DNA of 64,000 nt from Xenophilus sp. AP218F (lineage in GTDB: Bacteria > Pseudomonadota > Gammaproteobacteria > Burkholderiales > Chromobacteriaceae), in the NCBI GenBank assembly GCA_002213445.1, contig NJIE01000003.1:372001-436000 (forward strand). The letters are read 5' to 3'. The notes under the pieces are model-generated. The model searched no databases. It saw nothing but the letters and a program-made list of their open reading frames with translations, and had not been told where the DNA came from. Every line of letters begins with the position of its first letter. Position 1 is the first letter of the stretch. The translations under genes were made by a program, and so were the position numbers. Below are positions 34,660 to 42,520 of this stretch, piece by piece.

Positions 34660-35430
34660 ATGAAAATCCGCAAATCGCTGTTGGCCGCATCGCTGCTGGC
34701 CGCAACCACGCTGGCCCACGCCGGCGACTACTCCTTCGCCAACGTCAGCGCCAACTGGCTGGATTGGTCCAATCGCACCACCGACCAGGCCCACAAGCGC
34801 GACTTCGGCTATCTGGAAGCCGAAGGCGGCATGGGCGGCAACTGGGGCGAGCTGTACGGTTTCTTCGACATCGAAAACCCCGGCAAGAGCAACAACGGCA
34901 CCGACGGCAAGGATCGCCGTTTCACCACCAAAGTGGTGGCCCGCTACAACATGACCAAGATCGGCGACGTGCCGGTGCAACTGTACGGCCACGTTTACGA
35001 CACCCGCGGCAACGGCTTCGGCGGTTTCGACACCTTCTTCACCCAGAACCGCGTGCTGGGCCTCGGCACCGATTTCACCATCGGCGGCGTGACCATCAAG
35101 CCCTTCTTCGGCGTGCACAACGAACTGGACTCCAACAGCACCGGCTCCGGCTTCAACGGCTACATGACCGGCTACGTGTTGCTGTACCCGTTCCAGGCTT
35201 TCGGCCAGAACCTGATGATCAGCCAGTGGCACGAAACCGAGCTGGACCGCCAGGACAAGTTCACCAAGAACTACAAGAGCCGCGTCGGCCAGAACGGCGC
35301 CCTGGCGCTGTGGTGGACCCCGACCAAGGCCATCACCACCGGCCTCCAGTACCGCTACGCCGATCAGAAGCTCGGCTCCAGCGCCTACCAGAACGCCGTG
35401 ATCTACTCGATCAAGTACAACATCAAGTAA
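34660..35430 (+). CDS. Tsx/OmpK-family outer-membrane channel
   Basis: The 256-residue outer-membrane beta-barrel has a signal peptide ending LAHA before GDYSFANVSANWLDW. This start, the strand pattern ELYGFFDIEN, the FTTKVVARYN block and the C-terminal YSIKYNIK match the Tsx nucleoside channel / OmpK family. E. coli Tsx passes nucleosides; the substrate here may differ. GGTGA lies before the ATG. It is monocistronic, with its own AT-rich promoter region and a strong terminator, so expression may be high and regulated. Confidence 0.88.
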   Translation: MKIRKSLLAASLLAATTLAHAGDYSFANVSANWLDWSNRTTDQAHKRDFGYLEAEGGMGGNWGELYGFFDIENPGKSNNGTDGKDRRFTTKVVARYNMTKIGDVPVQLYGHVYDTRGNGFGGFDTFFTQNRVLGLGTDFTIGGVTIKPFFGVHNELDSNSTGSGFNGYMTGYVLLYPFQAFGQNLMISQWHETELDRQDKFTKNYKSRVGQNGALALWWTPTKAITTGLQYRYADQKLGSSAYQNAVIYSIKYNIK

Positions 35431-35450
35431 GACGCGCGCCTTCCGGACGC

Positions 35451-35482
35451 AAAAAAGCCACCTGCGCGCAGGTGGCTTTTTT
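35451..35482. terminator. bidirectional terminator, Tsx-like gene and aroG
   Basis: A perfect 16-bp inverted repeat (35451-35466 with 35467-35482) gives a GC stem flanked by six A and six T. It ends both the plus-strand channel gene and the minus-strand DAHP synthase gene, which converge on it. Confidence 0.92.
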
Positions 35483-35500
35483 CATGCCCGATCGCCGCGA

Positions 35501-36565
35501 TCAGTCTGCGCCGCGGGCGCGGCGCGCCTTCACCGCCTCGGCGAGGATGGCCAGCAGCTTTTCGGTATCGTCCCAGCCCAGGCAGCCGTCGGTGATGCTC
35601 TGGCCATAGGTCAGCTCGCAGCCCGGCTTCTGGTCCTGGCGTCCCGCCACCAGATGGCTCTCCACCATCACCCCGAAGATGCTGTCGTCGCCGGCGGCCA
35701 GCTGGCCGGCCACGTCCTCGGCCACCTCCATCTGGCGACGGTAATCCTTGCGGCTGTTGGCGTGGCTGAAATCCACCATCAGCTTGTGCGGCAGGCCGAC
35801 TGCGGTCAGTTCGCCCGCCGCGGCGCGCACGTGTTCGGCCGAGTAGTTGGGTTCCTTGCCGCCGCGCAGGATCACGTGGCAGTCCGGGTTGCCGCCGGTG
35901 GAGACGATGGCCGAATGGCCGGTCTTGGTCACCGACAGGAAGTGATGCGGCACGCTGGCGGCGCGGATGGCGTCGACGGCGATCTTCAGATTGCCGTCGG
36001 TGCCGTTCTTGAAGCCCACCGGGCAGGACAGGCCGGATGCCAGCTCGCGGTGCACCTGGCTCTCGGTGGTGCGCGCGCCGATGGCGCCCCAGCTGATCAG
36101 GTCGGCGAAGTACTGCGGGGTGATCATGTCCAGGAATTCGGTGGCGGCCGGCATGCCCAGCTGATTGAGCGACAGCAGCAGGCGGCGGGCGATGCGCAGG
36201 CCGGCGTTGATGTCGTAGGACTCGTTCAGGTGCGGATCGTTGATCAGACCCTTCCAGCCCACCGTGGTGCGCGGCTTCTCGAAGTAAACGCGCATCACCA
36301 CGATCAGCTCCTTGGACAGCGCTTCACGCAGCGGCAGCAGCTTCTGCGCGTATTCGACGGCGGCTTCGGTGTCATGGATGGAGCAGGGGCCGATCACCAC
36401 CAGCAGACGGTCGTCTTCGCCGCGCAGCAGCGCCGCGATGTCGCGGCGCGTGGCGTAGATCAGTTCGGAGATCTGCTCGCTGATCGGCAGTTCGTACAGA
36501 TGGGCGATCGGGGGAAGCAGTTCCTTGATCTCGCGGATTCGGACGTCGTCGGTCTGGCGTTGCAT
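35501..36565 (-). CDS. aroG: 3-deoxy-7-phosphoheptulonate (DAHP) synthase, class I
   Basis: The 354-residue enzyme condenses phosphoenolpyruvate and erythrose 4-phosphate, the first step of the shikimate pathway. It shows MRVYFEKPRTTVGWKGLIND, GPCSIHDTEAAVEYA, IGARTTESQVHRELASG and GFKNGTDGNLKIAVDA, all typical of the AroAI-alpha type. AAGGA before ATG at 36565 fixes the start. The feedback type (Phe, Tyr or Trp) cannot be decided from sequence alone, so aroG is a family name here. It is monocistronic; no classic TyrR box or leader peptide was found in the 226 bases upstream. Confidence 0.94.
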   Translation of the reverse strand: MQRQTDDVRIREIKELLPPIAHLYELPISEQISELIYATRRDIAALLRGEDDRLLVVIGPCSIHDTEAAVEYAQKLLPLREALSKELIVVMRVYFEKPRTTVGWKGLINDPHLNESYDINAGLRIARRLLLSLNQLGMPAATEFLDMITPQYFADLISWGAIGARTTESQVHRELASGLSCPVGFKNGTDGNLKIAVDAIRAASVPHHFLSVTKTGHSAIVSTGGNPDCHVILRGGKEPNYSAEHVRAAAGELTAVGLPHKLMVDFSHANSRKDYRRQMEVAEDVAGQLAAGDDSIFGVMVESHLVAGRQDQKPGCELTYGQSITDGCLGWDDTEKLLAILAEAVKARRARGAD

Positions 36566-36734
36566 GCGGCTTTCCTTGCTGGCTGGGAGCGCCCGGCGGC
36601 GGGAAGCGCCCCGCCGTCGGGGGCGGCAGGCGCGGCGTCTAGCCGGAGGCGCGGAGATTTTGCATAGCAGCAAGATAACCGGATTTATCCCTGTCCGACA
36701 ACCATCGTCATGCGATTGGCTTGGCGCGGACAGC

Positions 36735-36769
36735 AAAAAACGCCGCGGCCCAGGGGGCGGCGGCGTTTT
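36735..36769 (-). terminator. terminator of dksA
   Basis: A 10-bp stem (36737-36746 with 36760-36769) with A/T ends and T residues on the minus strand, 23 bases after the dksA stop. It can also act in the plus direction. Confidence 0.8.
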
Positions 36770-36791
36770 CATGCGGGCGCGAAGGCGCGGC

Positions 36792-37202
36792 TTAATCCGC
36801 GTACTGGCGCTTCATGCGCTCGCGGCGTTCCTGGGCTTCCACCGACAGCGTGGCGGTCGGACGGGCCATCAGGCGTTTCAGGCCGATGGGTTCGCCGGTG
36901 TCTTCGCAGAAACCGTAGGAACCGTCTTCGATCTGGCGGATGGAAGCCTGGATCTTCTGCAGCAGCTTGCGCTCGCGGTCGCGGGTGCGCAGTTCCAGCG
37001 CGTATTCTTCTTCCAGCGTGGCCCGGTCGGCCGGGTCAGGCGTGGCTTCCTGCTCTTGCAGATGGTTGGCAGTGGCGTTGGCGTTCACAAGCAACTCCTG
37101 CTGCATCTGCAACAACCGGTCTTTGAAGAACTCAAGATGGTCGGCGTTCATGTAATCATCGCCTTCCCAATTGAGGATATCCTGTTCGGTCAGCTTGGCC
37201 AT
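36792..37202 (-). CDS. dksA: RNA polymerase-binding transcription factor DksA, cysteine-poor type
   Basis: The 136-residue protein works with ppGpp in the RNA polymerase secondary channel to reset transcription in starvation. The coiled-coil tip motif DxxDxA is intact (D56, D59, A61). The C-terminal zinc-finger region keeps only C99: positions equivalent to the other three cysteines are T102, S120 and A123 (FCEDTG, TLSVEAQ). Such zinc-independent DksA forms are known in other bacteria. GGAAG lies before the ATG at 37202. A good promoter and a leader hairpin lie upstream. Confidence 0.93.
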   Translation of the reverse strand: MAKLTEQDILNWEGDDYMNADHLEFFKDRLLQMQQELLVNANATANHLQEQEATPDPADRATLEEEYALELRTRDRERKLLQKIQASIRQIEDGSYGFCEDTGEPIGLKRLMARPTATLSVEAQERRERMKRQYAD

Positions 37203-37260
37203 TTTGGTGCTTCCAGCATAGAGTTGGCAACAGGCGGAGAAGATTACCGGGGGGGCAATG

Positions 37261-37285
37261 TTTGCGCAACTGTCTCGTGCGCAAA
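37261..37285 (-). promoter_or_regulatory. hairpin in the dksA leader
   Basis: TTTGCGCA and TGCGCAAA (37261-37268 and 37278-37285) form a perfect 8-bp stem with a 9-base loop. It lies inside the predicted 108-base dksA leader, about 60 bases before the start codon, and has no T run after it, so it is not a terminator. Confidence 0.5.
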
Positions 37286-37316
37286 TAATGCACATCGTCC
37301 GTTGTCGCTATCCATG

Positions 37317-37345
37317 GGTATAGTCCCACTTCACCCCGATAACAA
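37317..37345 (-). promoter_or_regulatory. candidate sigma-70 promoter of dksA
   Basis: On the minus strand TTGTTA (37340-37345) and TATACC (37317-37322) are separated by 17 bases. A GC-rich region just after the -10 could act as a discriminator. Predicted leader about 108 bases. Confidence 0.5.
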
Positions 37346-37411
37346 GCCTGCTGATTGGTTGTAAAAGATTGGCATATCCTTTTTTGGACTATCCGGCTTG
37401 CCAACAAGTTC

Positions 37412-37433
37412 AAAGGCGGCCGAGGCCGCCTTT
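37412..37433 (-). terminator. hairpin terminator of the cytochrome c gene
   Basis: A 9-bp stem (37412-37420 with 37425-37433), loop CGAG, about 46 bases beyond the gene's stop. The T run on the minus strand is short (three), so efficiency is uncertain. Confidence 0.55.
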
Positions 37434-37479
37434 TGCGCGCGGCGGATGTCGCCGTCCGCCGCCAAGATTCCGCCAGCGC

Positions 37480-37785
37480 TTACTTCTGGCTCAGCACCCA
37501 CTTCACCAGCGCCTTGAGATCGGCGTCGGGAATGCTCGGATGCGGGGTCATCGGCACCGGGCCCCATACGCCGGAACCGCCATTCTTGACCTTGGCGATC
37601 AGCTTGGCTTCCGCGCCCTTGTCGCCCGCGTATTTCTTGGCCACGTCCTTGTAGGCCGGGCCGACCAGCTTCTTGTCCACGGCGTGGCAAGCGGTACAGG
37701 CGTACTTCTGCGCCAGTTGCATATTGGCCATGGCCGGGGCGGCCACCACGCCCATGATCAGGGCAGCGAGCAATGTTTTTTTCAT
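37480..37785 (-). CDS. periplasmic monohaem cytochrome c (c5/c551 type)
   Basis: A 101-residue secreted protein: signal peptide to AMA, haem motif CTACH (C30, C33, H34), and the likely axial methionine M79 in GVWGPVPMTPHP. The compact length fits small electron carriers of the cytochrome c551/c5 group that feed oxidases or reductases. AGGAG lies eight bases before the ATG at 37785. It is flanked by a terminator and by yggT, which is a separate unit. Confidence 0.92.
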   Translation of the reverse strand: MKKTLLAALIMGVVAAPAMANMQLAQKYACTACHAVDKKLVGPAYKDVAKKYAGDKGAEAKLIAKVKNGGSGVWGPVPMTPHPSIPDADLKALVKWVLSQK

Positions 37786-37867
37786 AGCGGTTCTCCTGGT
37801 TGTTGCAACACGGCTGCCGCCGGCGCGGGCCGGCGGCAGACAAAAATATGACAAATAACCCGAATTG

Positions 37868-38449
37868 CTAAATCATCACCTTGAGCTGCATCAAGAAGCT
37901 GGTTTCCAGCATGCGGACCGGCAGCATCTGGATTACCTGGATCACCAGAATCAGCACCAGCGGCGACAGATCCACCCCGCCTATCGCCGCCTTGCGGAAA
38001 GGCCGCAGGAAGGGACGCGTCAGCGCGTCCAGCACCGGCGCCAGCGGATTGTAGGGATTGACCCAGCTTAGCAGGGCCTGAACGATGACCGCGCCCATCA
38101 GCAGGGTAAGCGACTGCTTGAACACCTCCAGCAAGGACAGCAGCGACAGCGCCGCCCACACTTGCGGGAAGGTGAAGATCTGCGGCAGGGCGCTGAGCAG
38201 CAGCATCAGCACGTTGGCCAGGAGGCTGACCACCCAGGCCAGCAGCATGGTGGCGCTGTCGTAGCCGCGCACCGGCGCCACCAGCTTGCGCAGCGGCAAC
38301 ACCGCGAAATTGGTGACCGCCATCACGAACTGGCACAGCGGGTGCTTGAATGGCGCGCGCGCCACTTGCAGATAAAAACGCAACAACAGCACCAGCACGA
38401 ACAGGCCGGACAGCGTGCGGATCAAAAATTGCAGGGTATCGATGATCAT
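37868..38449 (-). CDS. yggT: YggT-family integral membrane protein
   Basis: The 193-residue membrane protein contains two YggT domains of two helices each (FLIRTLSGLFVLVLLLRFYL, and again in the second half around ALLSWVNPYNPLAPVLDALT). The PYNP motif is diagnostic. Family members assist membrane-protein handling, and in some bacteria osmotic adaptation; the detail is unsettled. I used ATG at 38449 (GAGG six bases upstream), although a GTG at 38461 is possible. It directly follows proC, with an eight-base gap. Confidence 0.9.
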   Translation of the reverse strand: MIIDTLQFLIRTLSGLFVLVLLLRFYLQVARAPFKHPLCQFVMAVTNFAVLPLRKLVAPVRGYDSATMLLAWVVSLLANVLMLLLSALPQIFTFPQVWAALSLLSLLEVFKQSLTLLMGAVIVQALLSWVNPYNPLAPVLDALTRPFLRPFRKAAIGGVDLSPLVLILVIQVIQMLPVRMLETSFLMQLKVMI

Positions 38450-38457
38450 GCTCGCCC

Positions 38458-39261
38458 TCACTCCTGGCTAAGTTGTTGGCCCATCTCGATGGAGCGCTCC
38501 CGGCAATCCATGGCACCGGCGACGATGGCCGCCTTGACGCCCTCCTGCTCGAAGCGGGCGATGGCGCGCTCGGTGGTGCCGCCCTTGGACATCACGTTCT
38601 GGCGCAGCGCGGCCACCGGCAGCGGGCTTTGCCGCGCCAGCTCCACCGCGCCGTCGAAGGTGGCCAGCGTCAGGGCGCGCGCGTCGGCCTCGCTGAAGCC
38701 GGCGCGCACGCCGGCTTCTATCATGCTTTCGATGAAGTAGAACACGTAGGCCGGGCCACTGCCGGAAACGCAGGTGATGTCGTCGATGCCGGTTTCCTCA
38801 TCCAGCCAGTGGGTGAGGCCGGCGGCCGCCATCACCGTTTCCGCCGCGCGGCGGTCGTCGGCGGAGGCCGCCGGATCGGCAAACAAGCCGGACACGCCCT
38901 TGCCGACCATGGCGGGGGTATTGGGCATCACCCGCACGATGCGCGAGGTTTGCAACCAGCGGCCCAACGCCTCGATGCGGATGCCGGCGGCGATGGACAC
39001 CACCAGCGCGCCGTTGAGCCGCGGCGCCAGCTCCAGGCACAGCTCGCGCAGCTGCTGCGGCTTGATGGCCAGCACCACGATATCGTCCGGCGCGAAGCGC
39101 TCCGGCAAGGAGAGGCCGCCGCCGACGCCGAACTCGGCCGCCAGCCGGTCGATCTTGTCCTGCTGATGCTCGACCACATGGATGCGATGGCCGCCCTGGC
39201 GGACCAGCCCGCCGATGATGGCGGCGGCCATGTTGCCGCCGCCGATGAAGGTAATCTGCAT
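38458..39261 (-). CDS. proC: pyrroline-5-carboxylate reductase
   Basis: The 267-residue enzyme carries out the last step of proline synthesis, reducing pyrroline-5-carboxylate with NAD(P)H. It begins with the Rossmann motif ITFIGGGNMAAAIIGGL, has RVMPNTPAMVGKGVSGLF near 115 and the C-terminal signature DITCVSGSGPAYVFYFIESM followed by RQNVMSKGGTTERAI. The length is standard. The middle gene of yggS-proC-yggT, a conserved operon. Confidence 0.96.
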   Translation of the reverse strand: MQITFIGGGNMAAAIIGGLVRQGGHRIHVVEHQQDKIDRLAAEFGVGGGLSLPERFAPDDIVVLAIKPQQLRELCLELAPRLNGALVVSIAAGIRIEALGRWLQTSRIVRVMPNTPAMVGKGVSGLFADPAASADDRRAAETVMAAAGLTHWLDEETGIDDITCVSGSGPAYVFYFIESMIEAGVRAGFSEADARALTLATFDGAVELARQSPLPVAALRQNVMSKGGTTERAIARFEQEGVKAAIVAGAMDCRERSIEMGQQLSQE

Positions 39262-39300
39262 ATTCCGACTTTCTGCGCTCCGGCGCTGGCCGAAGCGGAA

Positions 39301-39993
39301 TCAATGATAATCGCGGGTGCCGAAAATGGCGGAGCCGACGCGCACCAGGGTCGCGCCCTCGGCCACCGCCAGCTCCAGATCCGAAGACATGCCCATCGAC
39401 AAGGTGTCCAGCGCCATGCCCTCGTCGCGCAACTGCTGCCACAGACGGCGCAGCGCGGCGAACTGGCCGGCCAGCTGCGCCTGATCCGCCGTCGGCTCCG
39501 GAATGCACATCAGGCCGCGCAAGTTCAGCCTGGGCAGCGCCGCCACCGCGCGCGCCAGCGCCAGCGCCTCTTCCGGCGCGCAGCCGCTCTTGCTTTCCTC
39601 GCCGGAAACGTTGACCTGCACGCATACCTGCAAGGGCGGCAGCGTCTCCGGACGCTGCGCGGACAGGCGCTCGGCGATCTTCAGGCGGTCGATGGAGTGC
39701 ATCCAGTGCGCGCACTCGGCGACGATGCGCGTCTTGTTGGACTGCAAGGGGCCGATGAAATGCCATTCGATGCCCAGGTCCGCCAGTTCGGCGCACTTCT
39801 GCTGCAACTCCTGCACGTAATTTTCGCCGAAGGCGCGCTGGCCGGCGGACCAGGCCGAACGCAAGGCGTCGGCCGGGAAAGTCTTGCTCACCGCCAGCAA
39901 GGCGGCGCTGCCGGCGGGACGGCCTGCCGCCCGCTCGGCGGCGGCCAATCGCTGGCGCACCTGCTCCAGCTGGCTGCTAATCGAATCTGTCAT
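39301..39993 (-). CDS. yggS: YggS/PROSC-family PLP homeostasis protein
   Basis: The 230-residue standard-length YggS has the PLP lysine K37 in LAVSKTFP and the family blocks GENYVQEL, FIGPLQSNKTR, TLSMGMSSDLE and VRVGSAIFGTRDY. It binds PLP without known catalysis and keeps free PLP low; loss disturbs B6 and amino-acid pools. The ATG at 39993 follows GGAT. Position before proC and yggT is the canonical arrangement. A second, longer YggS lies at 2627-3466. Confidence 0.95.
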   Translation of the reverse strand: MTDSISSQLEQVRQRLAAAERAAGRPAGSAALLAVSKTFPADALRSAWSAGQRAFGENYVQELQQKCAELADLGIEWHFIGPLQSNKTRIVAECAHWMHSIDRLKIAERLSAQRPETLPPLQVCVQVNVSGEESKSGCAPEEALALARAVAALPRLNLRGLMCIPEPTADQAQLAGQFAALRRLWQQLRDEGMALDTLSMGMSSDLELAVAEGATLVRVGSAIFGTRDYH

Positions 39994-40157
39994 GCTATCC
40001 AATCCGTTTTTCCGGCCCGGACTTGCACCCGCCGGGCAGACGTTTCTACAACGAAAACAGGGGATATCCGCCAATCCGGCTTGCGCTTACAATCCCCCCG
40101 ATACCGTCATGCCAATTGCAAGCTTGCAGGCAGAGGTCATGTCACTGTGGGGATTAT

Positions 40158-41195
40158 ATGGAAATTTCCGAACTGCTGGCTTTTACCGTCAAGAACAAGG
40201 CGTCCGACCTGCACCTGTCCGCTGGTTTGCCGCCGATGATCCGGGTCAACGGCGACATCCGCCGCATCAACCTGCCGCCCATGGATCACCACGACGTGCA
40301 CGACATGGTGTACGACATCATGAACGACTATCAGCGCAAGACGTTTGAAGACACCTATGAATGCGACTTCTCGTTCGAGCTGCCCGGCATCGCCCGCTTC
40401 CGGGTCAACGCCTTCGTGCAGAACCGCGGCATGGCCGCCGTGTTCCGGGTGATTCCCAGCAAGGTGCTGACGCTGGAGCAGCTTTCCGCCCCCAAGATCT
40501 TCCAGGACATTTCCAATTACCCGCGCGGGCTGGTTCTGGTCACCGGCCCCACCGGCTCGGGCAAGTCCACCACGCTGGCGGCGATGATAGATTTCATCAA
40601 CGAGAACAACTTCTCGCACATCCTCACCGTGGAAGACCCGATCGAGTTCGTCCACGACAGCAAGAAAAGCCTGATCAACCAGCGCGAGCTGGGCCTGCAG
40701 ACCCACAGCTTCGCCAACGCGCTCAAAAGCGCGCTGCGCGAGGACCCGGACGTGATCCTGGTGGGCGAATTGCGGGATCTGGAAACCATCCGCCTGGCGC
40801 TCACCGCCGCCGAAACCGGCCACCTGGTGTTCGGCACCCTGCACACCAGCTCCGCCGCCAAGACCATAGACCGCATCGTGGACGTGTTCCCGGCCGGCGA
40901 GAAGGAAATGGTGCGCTCGATGCTGTCCGAATCGGTGCGGGCGGTCATCGCCCAGACGCTGCTCAAGACCAAGGATGGCCAGGGCCGGGTGGCGGCGCAC
41001 GAGATCATGCTCGGCACCCCCGCCATCCGCAACCTGATCCGCGAAAACAAGATCGCCCAGATCAACTCCATGATCCAGACCGGCCAGCAACACGGCATGC
41101 AGACGCTGGATCAATGCCTGCTGGACCTGGTGCGCCGCAACCTGGTCTCGCCGGGCGAAGCCCGCAACAAGGCCAGCAACAAGGACGCCTTCTGA
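40158..41195 (+). CDS. pilT: type IV pilus retraction ATPase PilT
   Basis: The 345-residue hexameric ATPase depolymerises pili, driving twitching motility and DNA uptake. It has Walker A GPTGSGKST near 130, the Asp and His boxes (ILTVEDPIEFVH and GHLVFGTLHTSSA) and the PilT-specific AIRNLIRE near the C-terminus. GGGGA lies before the ATG. It is divergent from yggS (164-base gap) and followed by pilU, as in most Neisseriales and Pseudomonas. Confidence 0.97.
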   Translation: MEISELLAFTVKNKASDLHLSAGLPPMIRVNGDIRRINLPPMDHHDVHDMVYDIMNDYQRKTFEDTYECDFSFELPGIARFRVNAFVQNRGMAAVFRVIPSKVLTLEQLSAPKIFQDISNYPRGLVLVTGPTGSGKSTTLAAMIDFINENNFSHILTVEDPIEFVHDSKKSLINQRELGLQTHSFANALKSALREDPDVILVGELRDLETIRLALTAAETGHLVFGTLHTSSAAKTIDRIVDVFPAGEKEMVRSMLSESVRAVIAQTLLKTKDGQGRVAAHEIMLGTPAIRNLIRENKIAQINSMIQTGQQHGMQTLDQCLLDLVRRNLVSPGEARNKASNKDAF

Positions 41196-41370
41196 GGCGG
41201 GCAATCAACCGAAACCGGACGGCTGCGTTAAGCCCTGACGGCAGGCGGCCGCTCGTCCTAGACTGAAACGAGCATGCTCGCCCGCTTGCCAGGCCGCCGC
41301 CCTAGCGGCGCGTCCGCAGCCGACGCGAACAGAAACAGGCGACAACCCCCAGGCAGCACGGAAACGCGTC

Positions 41371-42507
41371 ATGGAAAAAGACCAGGCATCGAAATTCATC
41401 CACGATCTGCTCAAGCACGCCGTCGGCAAGAACGCGTCCGACATCTTCATTTCCGCCGACTTTCCGCCGGCGATGAAGATAGACGGCAAGATCACGCCGG
41501 TGGCGCCGCAGCCCTTGTCCGCGCAACAAAGCAAGGAGCTGGTGCGTTCGGTGATGAACGACCGCCAGACCGAAGAGTTCGAGGCCAGGAAAGAGGCCAA
41601 CTTCGCCATCAACCCGCCCGGCGTCGGCCGCTTCCGGGTCAGCGCCTTCGTGCAGCAGAGCATGGCCGGCATGGTGCTGCGCAAGATCAACACCGAGATC
41701 CCCAACTTCGACCAGCTCAACCTGCCCGAGGTGCTCAAGGACATCGCGCTGATCAAGCGCGGGCTGGTGATCTTCGTCGGCGGCACCGGCTCGGGCAAAT
41801 CCACGTCGCTGGCGGCGCTGGTGGACTGGCGCAACACCCACAACCAGGACCACATCATCACCATCGAAGACCCGATCGAGTACGTCCACAGCCACAAAAA
41901 GTCCATCGTCACCCAGCGCGAGATCGGCGTCGACACCGAGAGCTGGGAAGTGGCGCTGAAGAACACGCTGCGCCAGGCGCCGGACGTGATACTGATGGGC
42001 GAAATCCGCGACCGGGAAACCATGGCCTACGGCCTGCAGTTCGCCGAAACCGGCCACCTGTGCCTGGCCACCCTGCACGCCAACAACGCCAACCAGGCGT
42101 TGGACCGCATCCTCAACTTCTTCCCCGAGGAACGCCACCAGCAGGTGCTGATGGACCTGTCGCTGAACATGCGCTCCATCATTTCCCAGCGGCTGGTGCC
42201 GCACCAGTCCGGCCGCGGCCGGGTGGCGGCGGTGGAAATCCTGCTCAACAGCCCGCTGGTTTCGGACATGATCTTCAAGGGCGAGATCGCCAGCCTGAAG
42301 GAAGTGATGGCGCGCTCGCGCGAGGCCGGCATGCAAACCTTCGACCAGTCGCTATTCGATCTCTACGAAGCCGGGCTGATCAACTACGAGGACGCGCTCA
42401 GGAACGCCGACTCGATCAACGACCTGCGCCTGAAGATCAAGCTCTACAGCGAAAGCGGCAAGAACCGCGATCCGCTGGAGGGCATCGACCATCTCGACAT
42501 CGTCTGA
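41371..42507 (+). CDS. pilU: PilT-like accessory retraction ATPase PilU
   Basis: The 378-residue PilT paralogue has Walker A GGTGSGKST, HIITIEDPIEYVHSHKKSIV and GHLCLATLHANNANQALDR. It has the C-terminal extension (IDDLRLK-type block and GKNRDPLEG) typical of PilU and lacks AIRNLIRE. PilU boosts the retraction force of PilT and acts only with it. The 175-base gap from pilT includes a palindrome CGAGCATGCTCG at 41269-41280 and may carry its own promoter. Confidence 0.95.
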   Translation: MEKDQASKFIHDLLKHAVGKNASDIFISADFPPAMKIDGKITPVAPQPLSAQQSKELVRSVMNDRQTEEFEARKEANFAINPPGVGRFRVSAFVQQSMAGMVLRKINTEIPNFDQLNLPEVLKDIALIKRGLVIFVGGTGSGKSTSLAALVDWRNTHNQDHIITIEDPIEYVHSHKKSIVTQREIGVDTESWEVALKNTLRQAPDVILMGEIRDRETMAYGLQFAETGHLCLATLHANNANQALDRILNFFPEERHQQVLMDLSLNMRSIISQRLVPHQSGRGRVAAVEILLNSPLVSDMIFKGEIASLKEVMARSREAGMQTFDQSLFDLYEAGLINYEDALRNADSINDLRLKIKLYSESGKNRDPLEGIDHLDIV

Positions 42508-42520
42508 GCCCGCCGCCGCC

